A DNA stretch of 64,000 bases, taken from contig NZ_NIJF01000060.1 in the NCBI RefSeq assembly GCF_003316765.1, forward strand, positions 304,273 through 368,272, in the 5' to 3' direction. A program made the position numbers and the translations under genes. The stretch comes from Bacillus sp. P14.5 (GTDB lineage Bacteria; Bacillota; Bacilli; Bacillales; Bacillaceae_B). The first letter of the stretch is position 1. Every line of letters starts with the position of its first letter. Positions 1 through 10,900 of the stretch are shown piece after piece. The notes under the pieces are model-generated. The model was not told the DNA's origin, did no database searches, and saw nothing but the letters and a program-made list of their open reading frames with translations.

Positions 1-1661
1 TCTGCAGGTGATTCAGTAGCAATTCTCTTCAAACATGCTAACTCTGAAGAAGACAACTCACTTAAGTCTCTTTCAAATAAAGATTCAATATCAAGTCCCT
101 TCCCCATGATTTCATTTTGTTCAATCCCATTTTTAATAAGAGAATGAACATGGATACACAGTTTCTTTAGTAACCATGGATACCCTTGACAATGATCGAT
201 AAGGTACTTTTTTAAATTAGGATTTAGAGGCTGTCCCAACTCTTTTGAGAAAATACTTAAAGCCCTATTCATTTCCTTAGGTGTAAAAGTAGAAAGTTGA
301 AATTCTCTTCTCCTATCAGATAAGCTTTGCCACATATAATACGCCGGATGGTCTGTCGGTGTAGTCCCATCTGTTTTCCAGGCAAACCCGAGGACAATAT
401 TTTCTTTTGCTGAATCAATTGCTAAAGATAACTTTCTTATGCTTTCAAATAGATCTGCCAATTCATTCTTGGAAAATATTTCTTCAAATTGATCAAAACA
501 TAAAACAAGCACCTTATTCTCTTCTCTTAAGGTTTGCAAAAGTTCTACCACACCTTCACTCGACAAAGGATTGGTTACACTATTTATAACTACTTCTTTT
601 AATGGCTTTCTAATAAATCCTTCGTTAATTGCCGAATGAAAGCAAGATAGCAACGACAATTCTCCATATCTTCGTGAAGTTGCAGCGCGAACATCTACAG
701 CATGAACAAAGTATTTAGTTTTATTTCTTCTACTCTTTGACTTTGATACTAGTTTAAGTAATGCAGAACTCTTGCCCCAACCAGAAGGGGCTTTGATAGC
801 TAAAAGTCGAGTACTAGTCTCATTTTCTACAACAGCACTACAAAACTTAAACATATCACGGAGTAGATCTTCTCTTCCTACAAAATCTTTAGGTCTCGAT
901 GGTCTATAATCTGCCCATTGATCTCCGCCTGTCACTGTTGCAATATTGCTAAGTTCTTCTGTAATCTCTTCTGTAATTATTTTACTTTCCTCATTTAATT
1001 CGCTAGTTATAAATTCCAAATCGCTTAATGAAGAGTGTAACTTTGAAACCGAATTAATAACTTCCTTATCGGTAATCAATTTTGAATTTTCCGCATCATA
1101 CAATATGACACCAAAAGGTACACCTGCAGAAACATGTAGAACCTTAACCGCCCAGAACCTTCCAAATTCAGTTATTAATAAAGTATTTTCTTCCGCATAT
1201 GTATTTTTTAAATCTTTAGCCAATCCAAGAGGATTACAAATTTTCCCTGAATCAATTAGCATTTCTACTAATTTATCAGACGTATAAATGTTTAACTTTC
1301 TTCTTTCTTCTGGAACTTTATGTGACCATTCTTCTTGAAATCCTTTTGCATCTTTACCTAATGGGCCAGTTGTAAATAACCATCCTGAAGAAACACCTTT
1401 AAACAATACGTTCCCTAATAATTTGGTAAACACGTCTGCGGATAAAGTATTTTGATGGGCTTTACATTCTACAAATATTGTTTCACCGTTAACACGATTT
1501 TTTGCTAGCAAATCTACTTCCATTGCAGTTATTCTTACTTCATCTACTACTTCATACTGTAGAATGGATAACAGTTCTTTTCCCAATTGCTCTAAAAGTT
1601 TACCCTTTTGAGTATTAGTAGCTTTATCCGTTACTACTATTTCAATAAGATTCCCCATCAT
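1..1661 (-). CDS. Mrr-type nuclease / STAND-like P-loop NTPase, 3' part outside window
   Basis: The frame is open from an ATG at 1661, behind AAGGTGG, to the window edge (about 553 residues seen). Residues about 45-110 look like an Mrr/PD-(D/E)XK nuclease: an acidic EVDLL stretch, then FVECKAH (the E-x-K signature), with a glycine-rich TTGPLGKDAKGF segment after it. A P-loop APSGWGKSS lies near residues 283-292, and a Walker-B-like VLCFDQFEEIF about 100 residues later, typical of STAND or AAA NTPases. Nuclease-plus-STAND proteins such as Avs sense phage proteins and then cleave DNA. The sensor C-terminus is not visible, so the family is inferred. It lies beside the phosphorothioation island, which supports a defence role. 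Confidence 0.75.
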   Translation of the reverse strand, partial: MMGNLIEIVVTDKATNTQKGKLLEQLGKELLSILQYEVVDEVRITAMEVDLLAKNRVNGETIFVECKAHQNTLSADVFTKLLGNVLFKGVSSGWLFTTGPLGKDAKGFQEEWSHKVPEERRKLNIYTSDKLVEMLIDSGKICNPLGLAKDLKNTYAEENTLLITEFGRFWAVKVLHVSAGVPFGVILYDAENSKLITDKEVINSVSKLHSSLSDLEFITSELNEESKIITEEITEELSNIATVTGGDQWADYRPSRPKDFVGREDLLRDMFKFCSAVVENETSTRLLAIKAPSGWGKSSALLKLVSKSKSRRNKTKYFVHAVDVRAATSRRYGELSLLSCFHSAINEGFIRKPLKEVVINSVTNPLSSEGVVELLQTLREENKVLVLCFDQFEEIFSKNELADLFESIRKLSLAIDSAKENIVLGFAWKTDGTTPTDHPAYYMWQSLSDRRREFQLSTFTPKEMNRALSIFSKELGQPLNPNLKKYLIDHCQGYPWLLKKLCIHVHSLIKNGIEQNEIMGKGLDIESLFERDLSELSSSELACLKRIATESPA

Positions 1662-2038
1662 ATTACCACCTTATCATTGACTAATGATTGTTTATACTAA
1701 ATAGATAAAAATTTTATTATATAAAAATTATACCATTTAAAAAAGACAAATACACTAAGAGGCAAAAGGGAAATGGTGAGACCACTAGATTAGCATTTTA
1801 TGGAGGAGGGCCAGAATTATAATGTAAAAAATCGCTAAATTTGGTGAAATAAAGAGACGGAGATACAGATTCCTTGTCGCTGCCCGTCCTCTATATAAGT
1901 AAGCACCACAGCCTAATTCCATTTAGTCGCATGCTCCCCACACCCAAGAGCAGTAAGACAGAAGGACAGGTTTCTTGTACCAATAAGTCGTTACCTGTCC
2001 CTCTCTCCGCATAAAAATAATCTATTAGTAACAGAGGT
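1662..2038. other. Intergenic region with promoter-like and inverted-repeat sequence
   Basis: A TATAAT hexamer (minus strand, 1727-1732) lies about 65 bases before the nuclease/STAND start, but no good -35 box is visible. At 1964-2000 an inverted repeat with arms GGACAGGT and ACCTGTCC could act as a weak terminator. The same GACAGGTT-type word recurs near 46270 and 61850. No convincing gene is present. Confidence 0.4.
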
Positions 2039-3468
2039 TTAAAGTGTAACTAAGTTACTCTTTTGATATTCTTTCTGTAACTCCTTAATTTGTTTAAATA
2101 ATTTTTCAACAGGTCCAATACCAACCCTCTCATATTTGGCTAAAATTAATAGCTCCTGAGGCAATTGACCAACTGTTTTAATTCCATCATGCTGTAATTG
2201 TCTTAAGAAGTTTGGAAACCCCTTAAAATATTCTTCACTTAATATTGAACGAGATAAGTCTTCTGTCATAATAACAAACTCTGATCTAAAGAATAAAAAT
2301 AATTCACCGGGTCTTTCTTGCATAATCTTTATGCGTTTACGTTCTACATCTATAAAAATCTTTAGATCTTTAAAGAGCAGTGCTTCATTCTCTTCCTTAT
2401 AACGTTTTACTAAAGATGAGATGCCTTCTAAATTTTGCGGCAGTTCACTGATAATTCTTGCCTGTTGTTCTCCTCCAAGAGCAATCATAAATCGTTCTGA
2501 GTTTTCAAAACGCTGAGGTAACAAGAATGCGTCGCGTAAGAAATAAGGAATACTGACTCTCTCCCCCTTATATTCTATTATTCTTATCTCTGTATTTCCT
2601 GGAGTAATCACCTTTTCTTCCGTAAATTGTTGATCGAGTACTGAAACATTATTATCTAATCGTTCAGCTATTTTGGAAACTTTTTTCAGAACCGATTCTT
2701 GCCATTGGCTCAACCTCATGTCTAATTCCTGGACATCATATTTATTAGCATTATCTATAGAAGGCTCTTGATAGGCAGGCATTTCAAATGTAACTTGACC
2801 ATATACCTCCATATACCACTTCACTAATTCATACAAGCTTTCCCAACTGGAAAGAGCTTCTGAAAAACGAAAGGCTTTTGTATTATGTGCTGCATCATTA
2901 CCTAATTTTCGTATATTATGCACAGCATCCATTACATCCTTAGTTAATAAACCTTGTGTTTTAAGGAGGTAGATACGTTCATTTAGACCTGAACGTTCCA
3001 TGTCTGTAATTCCTTCTGTTCTGATTATGCGATTGATGATTTCTTCTACAAATGCTCGAGCGTGAGTCAGCATCATTCGGGGGCTTGTGAAAACGCTATA
3101 TTCCAAGTCACGAGCAAGTACAGCTAAATCTGTTGAAATCTGTGCAAGAAATTGATAATAATAATCTTGTTTTTTCATAATTAGCACCTTTCCATCTTTA
3201 TAACCTTTTTCTTTTCTTATACCCCATCTACCTTTACCTTTTCCATCAATAGAAAAAAAGAGATCGGTATCGTCACCATCTTCTCCTTTAAAAATCTCAC
3301 AATCACTTGAATGAAGGTAAATATTCTTCCTTACTTGTGATTTCAATCTATATAAGAGCTTAAATTAATATCAGTTATTTTAGAGAACTCCTCATAAATA
3401 CATTCCAGCTCCGCTTCTCCACCTAGATTTTTCATAGCTGGTATAATATCTTTTAACCATTTATTCAT
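2039..3468 (-). CDS. Winged-helix (HARE-like) + DUF4145 protein, interrupted by a -1 frameshift
   Basis: An ATG at 3468 (behind GGGAGAG) opens 41 codons that stop at 3343. The continuing sequence is in the next frame from 3346 to 2039. One extra G (TGG for TG at 3343-3345) joins them into a 476-residue protein. The N-terminal about 95 residues carry the signature of a small winged-helix domain: W, then HSSDCEIF, then GKGKGRWGIR. Residues about 130-235 are DUF4145-like (AHN at the core), a domain common in restriction-associated proteins. An alternative start with a good ribosome site (AAGGTG) exists at 3178, giving DUF4145 plus C-terminus only. Family recognition is by motif; function is unknown, probably DNA-binding in defence. 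Confidence 0.6.
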
Positions 3469-3500
3469 CTAGATTATCTCTCCCAATTCTAGTTGTTTAA

Positions 3501-3539
3501 AGAAAAGAGAAGGTCGCTATGCGATGTCTTCTCTTTTCT
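3501..3539 (-). terminator. Hairpin between GHKL ATPase and DUF4145 genes
   Basis: Twelve-base arms AGAAAAGAGAAG and CTTCTCTTTTCT surround a 15-base loop. Read on the minus strand it follows the GHKL gene; the U-run is weak, so it may only attenuate read-through into the DUF4145 gene. Confidence 0.55.
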
Positions 3540-3552
3540 AGATTATTTGCAG

Positions 3553-5360
3553 TTAATCCCTTAAAAACTTCTTAGCAATCCTGCCCCAATCTTTTCGAGC
3601 ATCCTGAATATCATCCTTACGATCTCCATCTGGGATTTCATCTTCAAACCTAGCCCATGCAGCGAGAAGCAATCTTAATCCTTGAGAAGCTTTGTCAATT
3701 CGCTCTTTTAGATTTTTTTCATTATCAGTTTCACCGTCTAATGCCTCAATTAAATTTTCATAAGCGGGATGACTTCTGTTAATGAGGATATTTAATGCAC
3801 CGCCAGTAGGTTGTACAGTAAAGAATGCATCACTTTCAAACGAAGCTTCAGTAAAAGAATACTTGAGATTATTAGTAACTGTGTATGCTGCTACTTCGTT
3901 TGCCTCCTCTATTTCTACTCCTGATGTCACTAGGCCTGTAGTAATTCGTTCTCTTCTTTCTTCAGGAGAAAGAGATTCGTCTTTGTCACTTCCACCAACA
4001 TATCCTTGTTGCTTTCTTTCTTCAGTGTAAGTAGTTGCCTTCTTCTCTATGTCACTTTCTTGATAACGTTTGGCTTTGCTGCGCATTCCTTTTGTTTGCT
4101 CTTTTATTAACTTTCTCATGATTGAGATCTGTTTATAAATATAATCAGCAACGATAATAAGTGGTGCTCTTGGGTCTCCCTCTTCTTCTAGTTCTTCTTG
4201 AATAATATCAATATCCTTACCTTTTTTTGTGCTTCAGTAATTTCTTGGATCATGCTTAATATGTCAGAAAAGTTTCTTGCCGTTTGCTTGTTGTTAGTGA
4301 CACCCATTAACTCGTCTAAGCTAGGTGGAAAGTCAATCTCGATTCCCCACCATCTCTCAGTTGGATCACTAGAAGATACTAAGGTTTGATCAAGTTCAAG
4401 TTCCCTACCTGCACGGACGATTGAAATACCTGTATTTTCTTTGGCATGTTTGCCATGAGGTGTACTTCCGGCATTATCACCTGTTCTTGCTTCTATTGAA
4501 GCCACAGAACTTCTAACGGTAATTTTGTGCTCTTCCTCTTTGTAATTGACGAAAAATTCCCTTTCATAATTATCACCGCCATGGCGTTCGAACATGGGCT
4601 GATTATTAAAAGGCTCAGGACAACTAGTTTTATCCATTAAATATAAAGGATCATTAGGCTTGGCTAATCGATTAATTGAAACATTAAATGGATTATCAAT
4701 ATCAAAGACAGTTTTTTGAATCTTTACTTCTTTGTTGTGAATGTATTTTCTATAGATTCTTCCTATTAATGCTTCTGAGTGTCTTACTAAAGTTTCACCT
4801 TTACTCCACATCAATCGATCAAGTTTGGACCAAATAACTAGTGTCCCAGAAGTACCAAATTCTTTTACCACATTAGTGTATCCGTATGGAATTGAGGAAT
4901 GTATTGGTTCAGGCATTGCACTGCTTTTATCACGCTTTATCGTATCTACATCAAGAGAAACATGGTATGTATTTTCAATGCCATTTTGCCAACTATATAC
5001 ATCGACCCTTTTGCATTGAGATATCGAAGAAGCAGGTAGGCCCATACCAAATCGTCCAATTCCCGTCCTTTGGTCTTTATGCAGTCTCGTTCCATTACCA
5101 AATTGTAGTGACATTGCGAGAACTTCAGGCGACATTCCTTGCCCATTATCCAAAACAGCTATTTGGTCTAAACGTGTAGTTCTACGGTTTGTTAAATGCC
5201 TTTCTGCCTCTCCACAAAGTAATTGCACATGTGTGGCGTTAGCTTGAATTGAGTTATCGATCAATTCGCAAACAGCATAAGCTGTATTTTTATATCCATT
5301 ATCTCTCATCGCTTCGATAGCTAAATGAGCGGGTACATATGTATTTTCTACTTTATACAT
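3553..5360 (-). CDS. GHKL (HSP90/MutL-type) ATPase, interrupted by a frameshift
   Basis: Translation from ATG 5360 shows a Bergerat fold: N-box ELIDNS (32-37), G1 DNGQGM (71-76) and G2 GRFGMGL (102-108). The frame breaks at a seven-A tract (4222-4228 on the plus strand). One added A continues into the 188-codon frame ending at 3553, giving about 602 residues. The distal part is charged and unrecognised. The start overlaps the helicase stop (ATGTATAA), with GGGAGG upstream, so translation is coupled. HATPase proteins of this sort accompany helicases in several defence operons as molecular switches. The zero frame reads A AAA AAG, a dnaX-like slippery heptamer, so programmed frameshifting is formally possible but an assembly error is likelier. 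Confidence 0.75.
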
Positions 5361-6996
5361 TCCAAACATCCTCCCAATTATAAAATGCATCTGCCACGCT
5401 TCTAAAACCAGGTAGTTCAGTGTCAACTACCGTAACGATCTCAGCTGTTAAATTCCCGCCAGCTTTTCTGCCTCTTATCGCCCTTCCAACCATCTGACTG
5501 TATAACACCAATGATAAAGTTGGTCGAGCAATCAACGCAGCACTAGTACTAGGGGCATCAAACCCTGTCGTTAAAACCCCATAATTACATATGACCTTAA
5601 CTTCATTATCATTTTCCCTAAAATCGTTAATTACTTGTTTACGAAATTCTGATTCCGTTCCACTTGTAATGGAGTTAATCTTGAATCCCTCTATTTGAAG
5701 AATTCGTGATATTATTTCTGAACTTTCAACTGAGGGAGCAAAAACAAGAATCCTTTTGTGAACCTTACTAAGTCGGGTGATTTCTCTAATGATTTTTAGG
5801 TTTCTATTTGAATCCTGTCCTAGTAAAGAAAGGACTTCTTTAGAAAAATCTTTTGTATTTTCCAGACTTTTTTCATTAAAGTACTCAGTTAGATCAGCGC
5901 TGTTTTCATATTCAAGATTTCGATATTCTACAGTTGCTATGTATTCATTATCAATGAGATACTCCACAGGGTTTTCATACCCATCAACTTGTAAAGTTAC
6001 TTTCTGACCATTAAAGTAATCAGCTAATTTTTGGTCTTCATCTACATCGTTCCAAGTTCTTCCTGGGGTTGCACTCAAACCTAGTAATCTAGTTTTTACA
6101 TTGGAGTTGAAAAGAATTTCAATTACGCTTTGGTACCTTTCTGCTATTGACTGATGTGCTTCATCAACTACAACAAAAGAGACGTTTTTAGCAATATTGG
6201 ATAACCTTCTGAGCCCTTCAGAAGTATTAAGCAGATAGGTAAGTTTTTGAAAGCCAGCGACTATTAATCCGTCTTTAACTTCATATAGATTCGCAATATT
6301 ACTATCACCCCAAAGTTTTCCAATACCAATTTCCCGATTACCTAAATTACTCCATGCTTTTTGAAATTCATTGTAAGCTTGTGAACAAAGTTCCTCAGTT
6401 GATGCCAGCCATACTATTAAAAAAGGATCATTCTCCCTCAAATAGTCACATATTAGAGACATGGAAGTTCTAGTTTTTCCGGAACCTGTAGGCATATGTA
6501 ATAAAACGCGGTGTGGGTAACGTGATAATTTTTCTTTTATATCTTCCACAGCTTTTCTTTGGTGTATAAATAACTGATAATTACTGAGAAGAGGTGAAAG
6601 TGAAGAATTTAGTACACCTGCTTTCGAATTTTTTTCCATCATAGGGGGGCTAAGATTAAAAAAGTTATAGAATATTAATTCATCGTCTGAATGCCTTTTC
6701 ATTTTTTTCTTCTTTAAGAACTCATAATGATTAGTGATGTTAGAGTTTAAAAAGCCTAGTGTTTCTGCTATCATCCTCACTTCATCTTCTCTTAATAAAT
6801 CAATGAGCACACTTCTTAAAGTTTTATCATCTAGGAATTCTCTTTCCTCGATAGTTGTGAAAATCAGCTTTTTCATTTCACTTGTTTTACTAAAATTAGA
6901 ATCCATCAATTGGGTAATCTTAATCACTTGTGGATCTAAAATTTTTTGGATGGTGAATTCATCTGCTCTGCTAATAATACGCTTTACGTCTAACAT
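5353..6996 (-). CDS. SF2 DEAD/DEAH-box helicase
   Basis: The 547-residue product has about 130 unassigned N-terminal residues, then a Q-motif-like IHQRKAV, Walker A MPTGSGKT (168-175), DEAH (278-281), LSATPGR motif III and, near the C-terminus, TTGFDAP and QMVGRAIRG (motifs V and VI). This is a complete two-domain SF2 core of the type found in restriction and defence systems. The start at 6996 is chosen over 7002 because GGAGAG lies six bases before it. It is first in a two- or three-gene unit with the GHKL ATPase, and sits just downstream of the sspBCD terminator. It translocates on or unwinds nucleic acid; its partner and target are unknown. Confidence 0.85.
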   Translation of the reverse strand: MLDVKRIISRADEFTIQKILDPQVIKITQLMDSNFSKTSEMKKLIFTTIEEREFLDDKTLRSVLIDLLREDEVRMIAETLGFLNSNITNHYEFLKKKKMKRHSDDELIFYNFFNLSPPMMEKNSKAGVLNSSLSPLLSNYQLFIHQRKAVEDIKEKLSRYPHRVLLHMPTGSGKTRTSMSLICDYLRENDPFLIVWLASTEELCSQAYNEFQKAWSNLGNREIGIGKLWGDSNIANLYEVKDGLIVAGFQKLTYLLNTSEGLRRLSNIAKNVSFVVVDEAHQSIAERYQSVIEILFNSNVKTRLLGLSATPGRTWNDVDEDQKLADYFNGQKVTLQVDGYENPVEYLIDNEYIATVEYRNLEYENSADLTEYFNEKSLENTKDFSKEVLSLLGQDSNRNLKIIREITRLSKVHKRILVFAPSVESSEIISRILQIEGFKINSITSGTESEFRKQVINDFRENDNEVKVICNYGVLTTGFDAPSTSAALIARPTLSLVLYSQMVGRAIRGRKAGGNLTAEIVTVVDTELPGFRSVADAFYNWEDVWNV

Positions 6997-7107
6997 TAAC
7001 ATCTCTCCATAGATGGAAAATTATTGCTTACTTACTAATATCCTACTACATTTCTACTAATTTTTGAACTACTTCGACAATAGTCGACATTAGCCAAAAA
7101 ATAGAAA

Positions 7108-7136
7108 AAGTCCGACGGTGAATATCCGTCGGACTT
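7108..7136 (-). terminator. Terminator after sspD
   Basis: Eleven-base perfect arms AAGTCCGACGG and CCGTCGGACTT are followed on the minus strand by TTTTTCTATTTTT. This cleanly ends the sspBCD unit before the helicase operon. Confidence 0.85.
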
Positions 7137-7146
7137 AATTAATTTA

Positions 7147-7947
7147 TTATGAGAAAGAACAAACACAAGGTACAGTTTCATCTTTAATATTTACGAAACT
7201 GTCTACTCCTTCTCTTTCCATTTGTTCACGATATTCTTTTAGAGTAAATGGACCTCCATTTTTCTTAAGAATGGAAACATTCTTTTCAAAGTGTTTACGG
7301 AAATTTTCTTCCATTTCTTCTTGCTCTTTATAGCGGTCTGGCCAACTTTTATATAGTAATGCGTAATGTCCAAAACCACCTCTTACACAACGTCCACCGC
7401 AGTTTGCATGAGAAAAGCCCATTTCATACATACGGGGAAGTTTTATGCCCCATTCATTTTGAATAATAGATTTAGCATCTGTATCCTCCCTGAATGTTTC
7501 AATCATTGGGAATCTTGTTTCAATAGGTTCTATTGGATTATGCTCATAGAACTCTCTTAAATTATCTGCACGATGAGATTCATGAGGTCCTATTCCAAAA
7601 TAAAGGATAGGCTCAAGGTTATGGTTATCTCGTAATTCTTCAAGGAAAACAACAGTTTGATATACTTTTAGCTCTTCCGAACATTTTGCCAGTCGCGAGT
7701 TACCTAAAAACCGATAATCATAGAAAACTTCCTCAGGTGTTCTACCGTCTATTTTTTCAGTTATCTCTATACCTATATAGTCTGCGACTTCATCCATAAA
7801 TCTATAGTTATCTTCATCTTCCCATAAGGTATTCGTGAAGAACAAAATGCTATTTTCTTTACCATGTGCTTGTACCATTTTGTAAGCAACGTAGGAGCTT
7901 GCTGCACCTCCGCTGAACATAGCTACATGGACTGGTTTTCTTTCCAT
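7147..7947 (-). CDS. sspD: SspD: PAPS-reductase-like ATP pyrophosphatase of DNA phosphorothioation
   Basis: The 266-residue protein starts with a PP-loop SGGAASS (12-18), the ATP pyrophosphatase signature of the PAPS reductase/DndC family. This loop has A-A where SGGKDS is canonical. Conserved cysteines follow: LAKCSEE, then NCGGRC and a terminal CVC, suited to a persulfide or iron-sulfur role. In the Ssp pathway SspD adenylates the DNA backbone so that sulfur can replace a non-bridging oxygen. It lies 11 bases after sspC, in the order sspB-sspC-sspD, which supports the assignment strongly. No sspA is present in the window, so sulfur presumably comes from a chromosomal cysteine desulfurase. 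Confidence 0.8.
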   Translation of the reverse strand: MERKPVHVAMFSGGAASSYVAYKMVQAHGKENSILFFTNTLWEDEDNYRFMDEVADYIGIEITEKIDGRTPEEVFYDYRFLGNSRLAKCSEELKVYQTVVFLEELRDNHNLEPILYFGIGPHESHRADNLREFYEHNPIEPIETRFPMIETFREDTDAKSIIQNEWGIKLPRMYEMGFSHANCGGRCVRGGFGHYALLYKSWPDRYKEQEEMEENFRKHFEKNVSILKKNGGPFTLKEYREQMEREGVDSFVNIKDETVPCVCSFS

Positions 7948-7958
7948 TCGATCATCCC

Positions 7959-10900
7959 CTATTCGACAAACTCTTTTACCAAGTGATAGACCATATACTC
8001 GATTTCATCTTTAGGAACATTCCTGCCCGCATTTTTTATCATCCGATGAACATTCTTATAGATCGTTTGTGTCTTAGTAGACATCTCTAACTTGGTAATA
8101 GATTTTTCTGATCCATTTAAACTTATAGTCAGATATTCTCCTTGTGGTATATCACTTTCAATAGAATTATAGTCCTTTAGAAGTAATTGTTCAAACATAT
8201 GATCTGTGGTATCCGACCATTCTTCCAGCCTTACCCCTACTATTGTTAAAATAATGGAATCAATCCAATTATCCCTATCAGCGTTTATAATTCCATTTAC
8301 CAAAGAGTTATTTTTCTTGATTACTGGATTTTTCTTGTTTGCCCACTGGAATAACTCTATAAATTCATTACAACCTATCAAGTTCAAGACCCTGTTTTTC
8401 AGAACTTTTTTATAATCAAGCAAATGACTTTCTAGACTCTCCTTATTCCTATTTATTGCTGATAGATTAGAAGCATAATTTAAATAAAATAATTCAATGG
8501 TTGAGCGCGGGTCTATTTCACTTCTTTTAATAAGATCCCTGAATTCAACAAGCTCTTTATTCATATTATTTGTCACTTGAGTGAACCTTGGCAGAGATCT
8601 TAACCAGTTTAACAATCCGCTGCTGAGGACAATAGGTGTAGCGCTTCTTAATGCTGTCTCTGAAACATACTCACCAAACGTTTCTTTAAGAAAATTGAAT
8701 AAAGGCTTATATTTTTCATCAAAATTGTAAAAGGCAAATTCATACTCTGTATCCTCTTCTACCATTTGATATAATTTTTCACCTGTTATAGCTGGAACGT
8801 ACATCTCATTTCTGTAAAACATTAATTGATCCCATTTGTCTCTTAAAAGGCTAATTAAAATGATTGGAATGAGAGGAGCCCTGATCCCGTATGGTTCTAA
8901 TTTAAGAATTTGAGTTAGATCGCTTAATTTGCCTTGATCTTTTCTAAGTAACTCAGATACCAAATCGTTTCTTAAACTGTTAAACTCAATGGATTCAATT
9001 TCATTCAGGTTTGATAAGTCAAGATTATTATTTTTAAATATGGTGGCATAAATAAGGTAGTCAGGGCCGTTACCTTCAATAGCTAACCCACCCTCATTGT
9101 AATCCTCAATAATATGATCGACTACTTTAAAACCAGCTTTTCGTTGAACAGAATTAATTTTCCTTCTTACAAAGGAATCATTTCTTACCTCTGGTGTTAA
9201 AGGAAATATCTCAAACATGCGATTAGAAAGGATTTTTTCAAATATAATTTCATTTTTGATTTGAAGTTTTTTCCCATTTAAATACCATTGAAGTTCACCA
9301 GAAAATTCAGTATAAGTTTTCATAAAATTAGTTAATGTATAGAACACATCTTCTAACTTTATGGTAACCTCATTTAATAGGTCTTTATCATTTTTCATAA
9401 AATCGGCATCTTGCTTCAAAGTTGTCAAAATATGATACTGAAATAGTTCTTCTTTGACTTCTTGTATGGACTTAAACGGAATACAAAAATATGAATATTT
9501 ATCATTTATACTCGCTAACTTTTCTATGACAATTTCGTATTCTTGAGTATCTTCTATAAGAACGTAATTCACTATAGCATCGGAGTTCATTTCAAATCTG
9601 ATTTTAGAACTGTCAAAATTAGCATCTAATATTTCTGAGCTCAAAATTATATTCACAGATGCAAAACGTGTCATGCTCTTTTGATCATTGTAATCATTTG
9701 AAAGGAAATACTTTCTATTTAGTGTTTTCTCAAGTATTCCTTTTTTCTGATTAGAAGTGATGGTAGAGGTTTCTTTTCTTAATAGAATTTCATGATCAAG
9801 ATCTATTGAACTACCCTCAAAAAGCTCCCAGCTACCTTGAATTCTATTAAATCTTATAACCTTCAACTTGGATAACTGTAAAAGCTGGTTCTCTACCAAC
9901 TCCTTTTCCAGACTCATAGCAAAACTAATGAAATCAGAAGTCAACTTTTGTTTTGAGGATAAGTTTGTAATTGACCATAAAGAAAGGAATTTAAAGAGAT
10001 TTTTTAATTCATTTTTATCAATCGGAATCCTCGGTACAAGTTTCTTATAAATTTCTAAGCCTTTGTTTTCAACGTATTCCTCCTGATCAATTTCAGGGAA
10101 GAAAAAGTCAAATAATTTATATGTGAGATAATAACCAGTATTATGTTTAATATGGTTTACCAGCCCACCTTTTTCCTTGCTCTGTAAGAATGTAAATAGA
10201 GTACGTTCATTTTGGGCAAAGTAACTAGATAAATGAGGAAGCATAAAAATTGCAACAGGATGTATAGGGTATGCTCCCTTAATTACCAGCTTTTCTATTT
10301 CTACCTGATTCAAGTGTGAAAAGAGAGGATACTTTCTTAACTCATTTTTAACATCTGTTTCGGTTAAATTAGGAATCTCCCTTTTCTGTTCCATTTTAGA
10401 AAGTAATGACTCGGTTATCCTGATAAACGTGGACCTATCACTATCAATATGATATAACTGAAACCTTTTTTCGATTCGTTGAAACTCATTTTGATACTCT
10501 TCACTTAATTTTAAGAAATAGTGTCGAAGATTTTTGTGTGTAATGAATAATAGATGTAAATGTTTAGCATGATGATCACTTAGCTCAGCCAAGTCTTGCA
10601 AGTCCTGCATCGTTTCATGAATCATATTAGGTTGTAAGCTTTGAAGGAAACGACCAAATTCATCATAGACAATAAATAAACCTAGGTTTTGCTTATCAAG
10701 CTGATCAATTACAAACTTAATTTGTTCTGTAAAATCTTCTTTAAAGTCAACAATGAACTCTGCTCCAGAAGATAAAGAAGGAAAAATATTTTTAAACCAT
10801 GCAATTTCTTCTTTTTCATAGTTAAGTATATTTACTCTCCATACATCAATGCTTCTTTCAGAATCTCTCAATTGTTTTTTGAACTCTTTATATGTTTTTG

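Noticed and set aside
3343..3468. Separate 41-residue gene or Sec codon before the DUF4145 gene
   Set aside because: After the TGA the protein continues only in another frame; a single missing G explains it and restores the winged-helix signature.
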